A stretch of 64,000 nt of DNA from Daphnia pulex (taxonomy: Eukaryota; Arthropoda; Branchiopoda; Diplostraca; Daphniidae): positions 6,279,501-6,343,500 of the forward strand of contig NC_060018.1 in NCBI RefSeq assembly GCF_021134715.1, in the 5' to 3' direction. Position numbers and translations under genes: made by a program. Position 1 is the first letter of the stretch; each line of letters starts with the position of its first letter. The notes below the pieces were generated by a model. The model saw nothing but the letters and a program-made list of their open reading frames with translations. It was not told where the DNA came from and ran no database searches. Of the stretch, positions 48,481-60,300 are shown in pieces.

Positions 48481-49188
48481 AACTGCATGCGTCAGAACGA
48501 CGAGTTCAATTCCCGTTGCAACACAAGTCGTCATCAATTTACGCAAAGTCCTAGAGACGAGGGGGGAGGGAAACGAACGTAAGCTCGGCCCTGTTAATAA
48601 TGCGTAAAACGATGTGGGATGAAAGTTAACAACCAAGTTTTGGTGAATAAAAGGATGATCTCGGGGCTGACACATTTTACCTTGTTGACGCTGCCGAATG
48701 AGGAGGCAATGAAATTGTTAATTTGGGACAGGAAATAAGAGAAGAATGTTGCATGAAAGAATTTCACAGGCTCATCAGACCTTAAATGAGGCCGCATAGC
48801 GCTTGTTGGTTTCGATTACCAATGACATTTCACGAGGTTTGTAATTTGAATCACCACTTTTTCTTCCAAGCATTCAAATGTAAACTTTTTATGTGAATAA
48901 TATATTGTCAAAAATTCAACAATAAGCAACACAACACCAGGAACACCACCAAGTAAAAAACATTACCTACTTCAGGGGATTATGACACAATTCACTAGAT
49001 GATGAAGTTAATAAAGTTTAAATACTTCCAAGGTAAGAAAAAAGTCCGTCAAATTTGCCCTTGAACCCCTTGACGGTCTAGATTAACAAGGCGTAAAAAT
49101 AGATGCACGCAAAGCAAGTACCCCCCACGTAACCACGGATCACGCAGCTTGTAAAAATTCACGCCCAACCGGTTACCACAGGGAAATT
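48481..49188. other. Intergenic left of EEF2K 3' end
   Basis: No supported gene. The left part may be further debris of the transposase-like relic. Confidence 0.4.
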
Positions 49189-49194
49189 TTTATT
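49189..49194 (-). terminator. Candidate poly(A) signal of EEF2K
   Basis: AATAAA on the minus strand about 155 bp after the EEF2K stop codon. Confidence 0.45.
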
Positions 49195-49348
49195 AGTAGT
49201 TCTTTTGAAAAGAAAAGAAACAATTAAACAAACATTCCCATAACAATTCCCTTTGGGACAATCTTAAAAAGACAAAAAAAAAACTTTCATAAGGATACAT
49301 CCTCTTTAAAGAAAATAGAGAGTAACCTCGACTAGCCACAACCAACAT

Positions 49349-52080
49349 TCATTGTTCATCTTCCTCGACCAATGCGCTCATCTCTTCTGCCAAAGCGTAA
49401 TATTTATTGGCCAATCTTCCTTTCATGGCGGCCATGGCTGAATCGGCTGCGTTACTGAAGTAATCAGCTGGCAAAACGATATCACAACATTTTCAATCAG
49501 ATTCTAATATCACCAAAAAAAGAAGAGGAGAAAAAAAAGAAGAAAATATAGTACCGGCTTTCGATGGATTTTTGTCTAGTCCGTGTCCTCCATCGCGGTA
49601 CATTTCCCCCAATCGGCCAAGTAGTTGATAGGTCGGATCGTCCATAGTCCCATCATAGTTTCCCTCCTCGTCGCTTGTTTTTACGGCCTCCACCGCCTCG
49701 ATGTACCAGTAAACCGATTCGGACCAGGAAACGGAACGGGTACCTGTTTGAAATTTTTTTAAATAATTTTTTAATAATAAATCTTTATAAAAAAACAGAA
49801 CGATTTTTTTTGAATTTTGAAACGGGTACCTAAGCCTGTGCCAGTATCGTACGCTTTGGCCAAATACACTATTGCAGCACGATCACCAGCGGCTGCTGCC
49901 TACAAACCAAACAATTTTAAAATTACCTTAATAACCGGGTAATGAATCAAAACAAAACTTACCATTCGCATGTAATCGACACCCATGTCAAAGTTGTGAT
50001 CGGTTTCTTCCAAAACGAGATCCGGTAAAACGTCGTGTGGAAGATTCAAAGCAACTCTTGCCATGGTTATAATTGCTTCGAGATTACCGCAATCAGCAGC
50101 GTGACGCAGATGATACAAGGCAGCTTCACGGTCGTATCCCGTCGAATCGGGTTCAGTAAAACGTTGCATTTCATGGTACTTTGCCAGATCCAAGTGAATC
50201 TGACCCAAGACCGAACCACCCGTCTTTTGTTTGCGCCTTTCGTCAGTATCGTCGCCTTCTTCTTCCTCGGCTTCCCACAATTTTTTCCTAGCTTCCACTT
50301 CAGCCATAACGCACGACGAGCGTGTTTTCTTATCTATTGATATTCTGTTAAGTGTTAACATTGTATGTTAACATCAAAGAAATGTAATTTTCTTTGTAAA
50401 AATTCCATGTTACCTGAAAGCGACTCGATCTGCTTCTTCAGACTTTGAAACAGACCCAGAACTCGCTTCCGAGAACAATCGAGGACGCCGGCGAGGAACA
50501 CTGTCCGAACTACTTCTATGAGAAGAAAAAAATTAAATTCATGTTTAATTAAATGTAAGGCTCGTATTTAAGTTTAAACTGACTCGTTGTGATTCAATGC
50601 TTCCCAGTGAGTCGGAGAAATACTATTTTTCCCCACTGATGGGAGACGCGTGCGAAGCTGAATCCCTCCACAATCAGAATCATTGCCGTCATCTTCTACA
50701 ATGTCATTCGATGTCCATTCGCCTATGCTTTCTGTTAGTGATGCGCATGAACCGATGCTCGACGAAGACCTCATTCGGAGAAATTCGTGAAGGTGGGCTC
50801 GTTGATACCTTAGAAAGATTCACATTTGAATGTTATGGACACATGGTTTGCAAGAAAAAATGTTACTCACTGAGAAGGTAGGACGACTAAATCTTCGGTA
50901 CCGCGTGAAACGGTTCCGACTTCCTGATTAGGAGTACTAGGGAGTGCCGTTAAGACAGCGAGCTCAGAGGGTGCCAAATCAAATGGTGTCAATCCTAAGC
51001 TCGCACAAATTGAGTTGCATACATGTGAATGGAAGAACAAGGCCATTCCTTTGGTTCCAAGATTTCCATCGCCGTATTCAATACCTAAAAATGCGAAGTG
51101 AAGCAGAGTTACGTAAACTAACGATAAAAACGATAAAGATTATAAGTATGGTACCCGAGACTGTGTGAATTTGCGGATCTGTGTATAAATCTCCAACTCC
51201 TTGAACGTCCACGACCATCAGTTCGTGACCGGAACGTTCAAACGTAAAGTGACTGAATGCCTGCGGCGTATGGCGCTGAGCATCGTCGCCGAGCACGAAG
51301 CCAGAGTTTGAATTGTACTTGACATAGTTTCCTTCGATGAAATTTTCGATATGGTAAAGGGGTTTATCTGGACGATCAACAAACTCTAGGACGGCCATCT
51401 GAAAAAAATCGATTTGCTTAGGAGGGTGGTGTCTGTTGAATTCCTCGCCCCACAACTTGGTATCCATTTGTAGTTTAACTTCATCAAAATACACTTCACG
51501 AGGAGCAGGCTGAATAAAGCGTTTAACGATTGCGTTATTTGAATCGCGACGCCAATCCTGTATGAATTGAAATAAGTCAAGCTATTAGGAAGATGAGAAA
51601 ATTACAAAACCATCATACCTGGTTGTGACTAAAGTTGCTCAGTTTTTTTATCCGAAAACATTCTCTCATTGCGCCATGGGCAAATGATTCAGCCTGCATT
51701 TTTACAATAACTTGATCGATCACCCATTCTTTTTTCAACGCATTGTACCGATGGCGATTAGCATTTTCAATTGGGCAATCTTCTAAATGGAATTTCTCCC
51801 AGGGATCAGTATGACATCGCGCTTTCATTAATGCATGACGCCAATTATTTTGCACTGTTTGTTTATGGTTTTGTAGTTGTGAAGAAGAAATTGATGGTTC
51901 CCTTTTGCGTTTGGAACTCATACCCATGGCAGCAGAAAAATATTTCACTTGATGTCCATCTAGATGAACCTCAGGAAGGGTATGAGTTTGATCTCCATTA
52001 GAAATATTCCATTTAATATCAGTGAATGAAATTGGTTCCAAGATTAAGTCCTCATGATGAGAAATCTCAGCAGTAGCCAT
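49349..52080 (-). CDS. EEF2K: Eukaryotic elongation factor 2 kinase
   Basis: Calcium/calmodulin-dependent alpha-kinase that phosphorylates eEF2 and slows translation elongation. Nine coding exons: 52080-51619, 51557-51155, 51084-50871, 50808-50584, 50515-50414, 50344-49963, 49899-49830, 49743-49555 and 49467-49349; 721 residues (human 725). Calmodulin-binding segment NNWRHALMKA with W80, kinase block GAMRECFRIKKLSNF, KRFIQP, LWGEEFNRHHPPKQ, TPQAFSHFTFERSGHELMVV, GVGDLYTDPQIHT, and the zinc-site H309/C311/C315 in SHVCNSIC. A Ser-rich regulatory linker is followed by SEL1-like helical repeats and the conserved end MAAMKGRLANKYYALAEEM. A 5'UTR exon probably ends at 52589 (AAAG|GTAAAT) and joins at 52166. 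Exon 4 must end at 50584 (GA|GTCAGT); a later GT would break frame. Confidence 0.95.
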
Positions 52081-52649
52081 GATTATTGATTGTTATCTTA
52101 ACAGTATTGTGATTAGGCAGTGATCACAGTAGGCAGCTTTTGGCAGTTGTTGATGTATTGGGTTTGCTGGAAAGACAAAGACATCACCTTTAAAAAATAA
52201 AAATAAATGTAATTAATACAGATATCATAAAACATGTTCCTCTGAATTATGAATAGAACAAAAAAAAGAACATGATAATTTAAATATAGTTTAAAAAACA
52301 ATTTTGGCACATATTTTCAAGTATTTCTACTGGCATTTTCCATACAAATTGTGAAATGTAGTCCAACTTGAGAGAAATTTTAACTAACGTTACAAAAATA
52401 GCTCGCGTACACGGCAATGATAAGCAAACAAACGGTGTACGTGACATAACAGATACCCGCATATATTAATCTAATAATATACAGAGTCCTTGTGTGACCC
52501 AGTAATTTTCATCACAGTATACACATACACATTTGATATTAGATACACTACCACCAAAAACACATGCAATAGTTAATTCAAAATTTACCTTTGATCGCTT
52601 CCAGTTGTAAGTAAAATGTGAAGGATATGAATAACTAACACAAATGAAG

Positions 52650-53884
52650 CAAGTTTCTACGACATTTCAGTTCAGTTGTTCAAGACTTCAAGGACAATCG
52701 CAGCGTGGCGATCATAACACACCTTTAGACATCTGCTGACAAATTGTAGCATCTCTTACAAGGAATGATTAGCGACATCTAGGCCAACGATTTCAAACTC
52801 CTTTTCAAGAAACAGTATGTCAGTGCGTGTTCATTACTCACGCTCAATCTGATCTCTTGCTGCGCAGTGCGCTTGCGATATTTCTTCTTGAATTAACCTG
52901 CTGTGAATTTTTCAAATCTGTTTTCATTTTACTCTTAACTTGGAAATTTTTTTCTGAACGTGGCATCATTTCAGGTTAACAAATGTCTTATTGTGTAATA
53001 TCCCCACTGTGCCTGTATGTCTTGTATGTCTGCGCATTTATCATTATCAATGGCAGTCTAACTAACATTACATCATGAACCTGAAAAGCTCAATAAAATT
53101 CTAAACTGACCTCCCGATCTCTTGGGCGTCTTATTGGCTTATTGCTATAATAAAGGACGTCTGTTATAAAGATCGTAACCCATAAAACCCGAGTATCTCA
53201 GCTAATTGGGCTTACGCTCCGACACTGTTTCGGTAGTTCCTATGATTATCCCCTGCGGATAACGGATCACCAACAGTTACCCTTCACTCGGTAACGCAAG
53301 AAGGCCCAATTAAGACCTAGTAGCCAGTGTGCAAGACAATGAAGTAGGCCTATACGAGCTTGTACCCAGGCACCACTCCACAAACAACCTTTCCTTTTGC
53401 TTAATTAACTTTTGCTTTTACTCAATGTTCTTATTTGAGAAATATACTATTAGAGATGAGTATAACCAACTACGTGAATCTTGCGAATCAACCTGCTAAT
53501 GTGAAAATTTTTTCAAACGTGGCATAACCAAATGTCAGATCAGAGCGTCAAGCAAGAGTTTTTAGTCGGACAAAAGGGATAGCGTGTATTTTGTGTCTAA
53601 AGCTATCGAAGCCACCCGTGACGGGCCATGTGTGAGAAAATGGCAACACTTATTAAAAATTTTGCAATAGTAAACAAGTTTTGTACACTGATCCTATTAC
53701 TCCCATGCATTATACATCAATGGCACCTGAATCCTTTTATCATGATAATAATGTACCGTATTAACTTTATACACGAATAATTTAGAATTAAACGTTTAGA
53801 CCAATAAGTGTCGGTTGGAGATGCAGACGAACACCACTCAGCGTATACATATTTATGTTTTCTTTTGGGGGGCTTTTGACGGTT
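52650..53884. other. Intergenic between EEF2K promoter and RAB26 3' end
   Basis: No supported gene. The left end should hold the EEF2K promoter. The part around 53000-53400 has two AATAAA-like sites and a TGTAATATCCCC start suggestive of transposon sequence, but I found no matching end. Confidence 0.4.
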
Positions 53885-53890
53885 TTTATT
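53885..53890 (-). terminator. Candidate poly(A) signal of the RAB26-like gene
   Basis: AATAAA on the minus strand about 93 bp after the proposed stop at 53983. Confidence 0.45.
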
Positions 53891-53982
53891 TGGTTATGTG
53901 GGTGTATGTCGCATGATGGGCTTGAAATGTGAGAGATTTTCCAATGAAAGAAGTGACCGCCAGAATACTAAATGATAATCGT

Positions 53983-56900
53983 TCAAGACGTGCCGCATGC
54001 AGAGCAAACGTTTTGTGACCACTGACTGGGCTCTACGTATTCCTGGACTCCGTACGAAGCGCTGACCGTGGTCCGTTTATCCCTTAACGCTCTGCAAATT
54101 CCAAACAGAGAGCATTACCAGTTTGCGTTACCAAAACTTCCGCCGCGCGCTGGTTGCGCAATTCAACCCAAATCTATAGACTAAATATACATACCTGGCC
54201 ACTTCAATAAAGGCAAGTTCGACGTTGAGACCAGTTTTAGCTGACGTTTCCATAAAGTTGACTTTGTACTCCCGAGCGAGTCTTTCGCCATCCTCCCGGT
54301 CTACAATTCGATCCTCGCTGTCACACTTATTCCCTGCGCGGAAAAGTTTAAGTTTTTGGCTTAGAAAGGGATTTCTACTTGCAGATGCGATTAATTCATT
54401 ATGCTAATGTGTAGTAGTAGCCTTTTCAACAACACTGTTTCAACAAACTTTGGGAAAAAAAAACTATCGCAAGTACCCAATAGCATGATGATGACGTCAC
54501 GGTGTGCGTATTCGTTGATCTCCGCCAGCCACGCGCGAGTGTTATCGAAACTTTTTCGATTCGTCACGTCGTAGAGGAGGAAGAGAGCTTGAAATGTGGT
54601 GGAGTATAGATCCCGTTTTACCGTTTTATAATGCAAAGTCAAAGGAAACGAGAACAAATGACTTTCAACGATAACAACTCAACAGGCTTCCGGTGGTTAG
54701 AGATAAGCTCATTATTTTGCAATTTTGTCGACATTTTTATTGTTTTTTGAAAAAAGATTCGTACCGTGGGCGTCGCGATAGTAGGCATGGGTTACGCTCC
54801 TAAACCTTTCCTGTACCAAAAAAAGAAAATAGAATTAGATTTTCCTTGATTTGAATAAGTTTTTTAATTATTTTGAAGTAAAAGCGATGGCGAAAGATGT
54901 CGACTTACTTGGCCGGCGGTGTCCCAGATCTGTAACTTAACTTTGGCCCCGTCCACGACGAGTACTTTATTCTAAAACAGAAAGTACATAAATAGACGAA
55001 AAACGATTACTGAAATTGAATTAGTGAGAGCGAATGCGAGAGACTCAAGCTATAGATAAATCCAACGTTTGAAGAGAAGTCCAGAGGACCGAATAACTTT
55101 GTGCCATGATCACAATGGCAATAAAGGCCCGGCCAAAATCAAATTCCACGACAGCACTTAAGCAAAGAGACACTCTTTCGACGTCCAACTGCTGGTTATT
55201 AGTACATATATAGAGGCAACTTATAATGAAAGAGGAGCAGACGGTAGGTAGTAAAAAAGAAAAGAAAAATAATCATAGAAGCCCAGTTTGCAAACAATGC
55301 AATTTACCCTGTAATCGATACCGATCGTAGCGATGTAAGAGCCAGACATGAAGGCTTTGTCTTTGAAGCGAATCAAGAGGCAAGTTTTACCCACCCCCGA
55401 ATCTCCCAGCAGCATCACCTGGACATAAAGACGTCAGAGATACGATCACGAAGAGCGGATGATAAAGCCTAGCTCAAGTATTAGGACTGGATTCAAAACA
55501 GAAGGCGGTCGTCTGCCGGAAATACTGGACCAAGCTATAATAGGCTCTACCTTAAACTGGGCGCTCGTTTGCTCATCTTCGCTGACGGCCGAGGGTTTTC
55601 GGAAATTGTAATTCACGTTATTGATGACATTGAGCTGCCCTGGGGGAGACTCCTTGAATTTGGAACGAAACGAACCGCCCCTAATTTGAATAAATCGGTA
55701 GGTAGATCGATCGGACGGCGGCTCTTTGATGATCGAACGATTTGGCACTGCCTGTGATTTCAAGTCGCTACCGAACTGAGTCAGGGTCAGCATTTTATTC
55801 GCTTGCGTCGGGTCTTATCTTTGGTTTAATTAATTCAACTTAAATAAAAAATTAAACAATGATTGAATCCCAGAATTGAATGGCCCCAACAGACCCGAAA
55901 TAGAATGGAATGAATTAAATCGATCGGAGCTGGTATGATATGTATACAGCAATATAACCGCGTTGCGTGAAAGTGTTTTGAAGTGTCTGACTCTTGGACG
56001 ACAACTGACGCTCGACAACCGGCGAAAGGAAGTGTCTATGTCTCGACGACTCGGCCTGATTAGGTCGCCCCGGAGAGAGGGTGCGAGGCAAGGGAAAACA
56101 CTTGTGTGTCACACCCAGCAGCCAGGCTGTTTTTCACTTCATCCCCACCTAGTAACCTCAATTGCGTACATATACGCTCCTCCCTGCAGCACTCTGAGCG
56201 AGTCACGGCTGCAGTTGGTCGAACGTGAATGCGGACGAGAGAGACGACGCGGAACATCTGTGTGACTGAAGGAAACACGCGCGGTTACCAACCAAATATC
56301 TCCCTTCGATCGATTTGAAAACTTGTAATACCTAACGATTTTCTCAAAACAATGACGAACGGGGGAAGACAAGAAAAAAAAAGAAACACAATATTTGAGT
56401 AGCTTTCGGCTGTGATTCACTATACAATTCAGGTAAACTTCTTCAGTCCTGAATTCTATAGATCAGAGTGCTTGTGTAAGTGACGTCATCACGACTTTGA
56501 GCCGTTTTCTAGAACTGTTTGCCTCAGGTTACTGCTGCTGCTACACCAGTATCGATCGAATGGTACAGTAACATTTTTCGTTTTCTTTTAAAAAATCTCT
56601 CTTAAACATGTATACATTTCCCTTTTTAGTATCTATTTCTTTTAAATCAAGAAGTTTTTAATTTGATTTGTGCTGTATTTGCTTTCTATTTTATTACGTT
56701 AAGGGCTAATCAATTGATAAAAAAAATAAAGTTTCAAGTGGTTGTGGGCGGATACATCGTAACCTATGAATATCAAATAGAAGGGCACATGTAATATGTA
56801 AATTGCGGAACGACTAGAGCTTACTGTGAAACCGATGCCGACAGTAGCAGCGAATGAAGATGGATGGAAAGTCCCTGTGTCGAATTGAACGAGCAGCGAC

Positions 56901-57324
56901 GTCTTGCCCACGCCGCTGTCGCCCACCAGAATCGTCTACGCGCGTCCACAAGATAAATATCATCAAAAGATGCTGGCTGTCCGGCGTGCTGGATTGCACA
57001 AGTCCGTGTACTATAAGCCGGATTACTTACCTTGTGAAGAATTTCCTCGGAAGGGAAATCAGATGACAACGGAACGGGCTGAGGTGTCGGGACGGTGTAT
57101 CCCCGGTAGCCGGTGTCGTTCACCTCCTTCCGCACTTTCAGTTCGATCGGATGAAGTTGGCGGTGATCGTAGCGAGAGTGAAACGATTTTGACGGATCAA
57201 AGTCGTCTTCTTCAAAGACCTCGTCATCGGGTTCGTCCAATCCCATGCAGGCAAAACTTTTGTGAGCCTCTGGCATACCATCCGACGGCGTTTCGTCGCC
57301 CTCTAGAATAATGGGTCTGTCCAT
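53983..57324 (-). CDS. RAB26: RAB26/RAB37-type small GTPase with two alternative 5' modules
   Basis: Rab GTPase of the group linked to secretory granules and synaptic vesicle autophagy. Five shared exons: 54971-54909, 54810-54765, 54587-54477, 54333-54195 and 54091-53983. They encode [20 protein letters not shown] (switch II), [23 protein letters not shown], the GNKCDS guanine motif, [15 protein letters not shown] and a tail ending NVCSACGTS. Two upstream modules, each phase 0, can join at 54971: A (57324-57031 plus 56935-56825) giving 290 residues, and B (55793-55551 plus 55418-55308) giving 273. Both carry GDSGVGKT. The last exon is inferred from frame, from VQEYV, which recalls the DYV motif near the end of human RAB26, and from an in-frame stop. 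The tail has cysteines in CSAC rather than the usual CC or CXC. Confidence 0.9.
55308..55793 (-). other. Alternative 5' module B of the RAB26-like gene
   Basis: Exon B1 (55793-55551, 81 codons) starts [12 protein letters not shown] and is basic with S/P-rich stretches. Exon B2 (55418-55308, 37 codons) reads [18 protein letters not shown] and ends TIGIDYR, the normal Rab26/37 form. It should have its own promoter between 55794 and 56824, inside the intron of module A. Confidence 0.85.
56825..57324 (-). other. Alternative 5' module A of the RAB26-like gene
   Basis: Exon A1 (57324-57031, 98 codons) starts [13 protein letters not shown] and is strongly acidic ([14 protein letters not shown]). 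Exon A2 (56935-56825, also 37 codons) reads [18 protein letters not shown] and ends TVGIGFT. Same length and phase as B2, so A2 and B2 are duplicate, mutually exclusive exons. A TTG upstream of the ATG is in frame but is not a normal start. Confidence 0.85.
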
Positions 57325-60300
57325 ATCGCCAAAGTTTTTTACCAATAATTCCGTGTTCGGTTTTATGCGCGCAAAATTGCCCCTTTTTCAAATGCAAATA
57401 GACGAGGACTTTGGAAACAGTTTGGACCGTCGGATGCCTTAGTTTTAAGTGCTTTCATCAATGCGAAGGGATTCAGACAAGTAGACCCAACGTATACTCG
57501 ATCAATATTTATCCATTGGCCTAACAGCGGAACGCGCTCAACTCAATTCAGTCGATAAAACAATCGGAAAAGCGGATCTCGTTAATACGCTTCTCTGCAG
57601 CACTCTGCAGTAATCCAGCGGATTTTCGGCGGCCGGTCGGTTTGAAAAGTAAAAGGCGAAATCAAACAACAACAAACCGTTTCAAAATTGAATACGCAAA
57701 GAGTTAAAAAATACAGCGAAATTGATTTGGCACACCTTCAAGGACCCCCGGGCCGAGATTTTCGGATCGAAGACGCGAACGAGCGCAAGAAGAGGATTGC
57801 GGTTGGCGAAACTTGACGGAAGTTCGGTCAATTCGATACTAAAACAAGTGAATAGTGGTGAGTCAGAGAATCGTGTGGCGCGCAGGAGTAATGCGGAGAG
57901 AGTATTATACTTTGCTCGCTCGCCAAGATGAGGCTGTACTACACACGGTATAGAACGTACGCTATAAGGCCCGGCGGGAGTAGGAGGAGACTCGTACACA
58001 CAACTGGGTCGATGCACCGGGCCAGAATGGAAGCGAGTCTCCACTAGCAGCCAGATGAGCAAAGTGTATAGAGCCCTGTGTTGTCGCGCCGCACAAAGTT
58101 AGGTTTGACTTACTGAGCCGGGCGGACGAATCATTGGCTACTCCCAGCTGAGCATCGATCGTCTTCCCTTCTCACTTGCCCATCTTCCCTTTTTATCGCG
58201 CTACGGTACCATTCTCTGTCGCTGACATGTCCCTGATTTGACGAGATGGGATGCGCTCGACTCTAAGATGCAAAAGACGAAAGCTGACAAAGAAATAGAG
58301 CCGAAGAAGCCCGTGATCAAGCGAATGGATATGCGACAACAGCTCACAAAATTATATGAAAAGCTTCTCGGCTGCTGTCATTTGAATCTTTGAACAAGTA
58401 TACCTAGTAGCTACACACAAATGATTTCGTTTGTTCTAGTCCGCATATTGGGACCGACGACGAAAAGCGCATCTGCTGTGCGCTCCGTAGATCGAAGAAG
58501 GTGAATCGATCGATATTTATTTAGGAAAATAAAAAAGTTTTCACAGTTTTGTCGATAAATTAGTTGTAGCGAATGTACAATGATCACCAACTTGTTCCTT
58601 TCTCCGCTTTTATTTTTTAGGTACTTTTCAGGATCTCGATTTTCAATCGATTGACAATGCTATAGTGATTAGTTGGCGACCCGCCGGACCCGGCAACTGA
58701 ATCGTCATGTTTTGGAGAAGAACTTAACTTATTCCATTTTAATTCCTCTAGCTGACGTACACAAGTGGAAGAAATGTTTGACGTTTCAAGTTTTTTTTTG
58801 TCATTATCGAAAGTGAGACTGGTGATTTATTTTCTATTCTGCGGCTTTTCTTTGTTGGGTAACGCAATAGAAGAGTTTTGCCGACGAACGAGGCACTCAA
58901 GTTGGAGAAAATCGAATTAGGCAGAAAAGCTTATTCTCTCCTTTTTCCTTCGCGTACATATAGGAGAACCTTTTTCTGCGCGCTCTCTAAGAGCTACTTC
59001 AGATCACCGACCTTTTCCCAGCCCAATGAAAATATCGTTTAAAATTAATTTCATTATTTGCAGCGCCATTACTACATATATACTCTTTGCGCCAAGCCAT
59101 TTTGTCTCTGCGTTATGTTTCGTTCGTCTTGGGTATTTTTTTACAATTCTCACGAAACGATTTATCTCTTTGTTGTTTAAGAGCAGCAACAAAACACGGG
59201 ACATGAGGATTTAGCAAGAATTCCTGTTTGTCTCTCTCCCGTCATTCATGGTCGTAATTGAAATATTGGCGAGATGTGCGGTTGATCTGTTGTTGCTAGG
59301 TAACCGCGTGGTCGTTTCTAGATAATTTACCTTCAAATAAAAGCGGAACGGCAAAAAAAAAAAATAGTAAAGACAAAGTATGGCTTATAATAAAAACCTT
59401 TGGCCTGCGCAATTATTAAGGTTAAGCGGATAGTGATTATAAAACTTTACTGTGCAACCCACGAAACGGACTAATATTACTACGGCAATGCCGTGGTGGT
59501 AATAAACTTATTTTGATGTTTAGTATACGCAACGCATCGCATTATAGCGCGTTAATGTATAAGAAAGGAAATAAGATATACTACACGCTAAAACAACATA
59601 ACGATCTCATCGTACAGTTATTCTTACTTTCTGTGTACTTTCCGCTTACATAATTATAGGAAATGAAATGGAAAGGGGCCAACGACTGATGCGAGAGCAT
59701 CAACAGATGAAAAAATATGACGACAATGCGCATAATAATAAGCGGCTTTTTTTTAAAGTTGCCACCATGAAACTACAATGTACATATAGATCAAGCTGAG
59801 ATTTAATCTGCTGAGCGTATTTATAAACTAAAAAGTCATGCCCGAAAGCCGCAATAATAAAATATGTAAAATCTGGATTTGTTACTTGAAATCCTTCGTG
59901 ATGAAAAGTGAATATCCGAGCTTGAACAACAGAAATAGCTGTCTCTTATGGTTATATAGACAAGTAAAATCTCTATCCATAAATAACAGTTTTTATCAGA
60001 CAACATGTTTAAATTTCAAAAAGCATATAACGACAACTTGGAGAGCGGACAACTGGAGAGCAAAACAAACGCCCAAAGCCAGCCAAGAAAAAACCAACGC
60101 AGCTAGCTCTTGGCTTTTCGCTTGTTCCGCTCGCTTTATATATTGACATTTCCACTTCAGCTTATAATATGAAAGCTTTTAATCCTACACAATGATTATT
60201 TGAAATGGCTTTCAGAGTGTGCTATTAGATGCAGGCTCTTTGAATCTCTGGCGTTCGCTTTATATTCAACGGGCCCAATTGTCGGGCTTTAATAGAACGT

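Noticed and set aside
52996-53400. Possible second LTR beginning TGTAATATCCCC
   Set aside because: An AATAAA is present but I found no matching CA end or target-site duplication.
56904-57311. Plus-strand open frame of 135 codons
   Set aside because: Shadow of the RAB26 exons A1 and A2 on the other strand; no start context or conserved motif.
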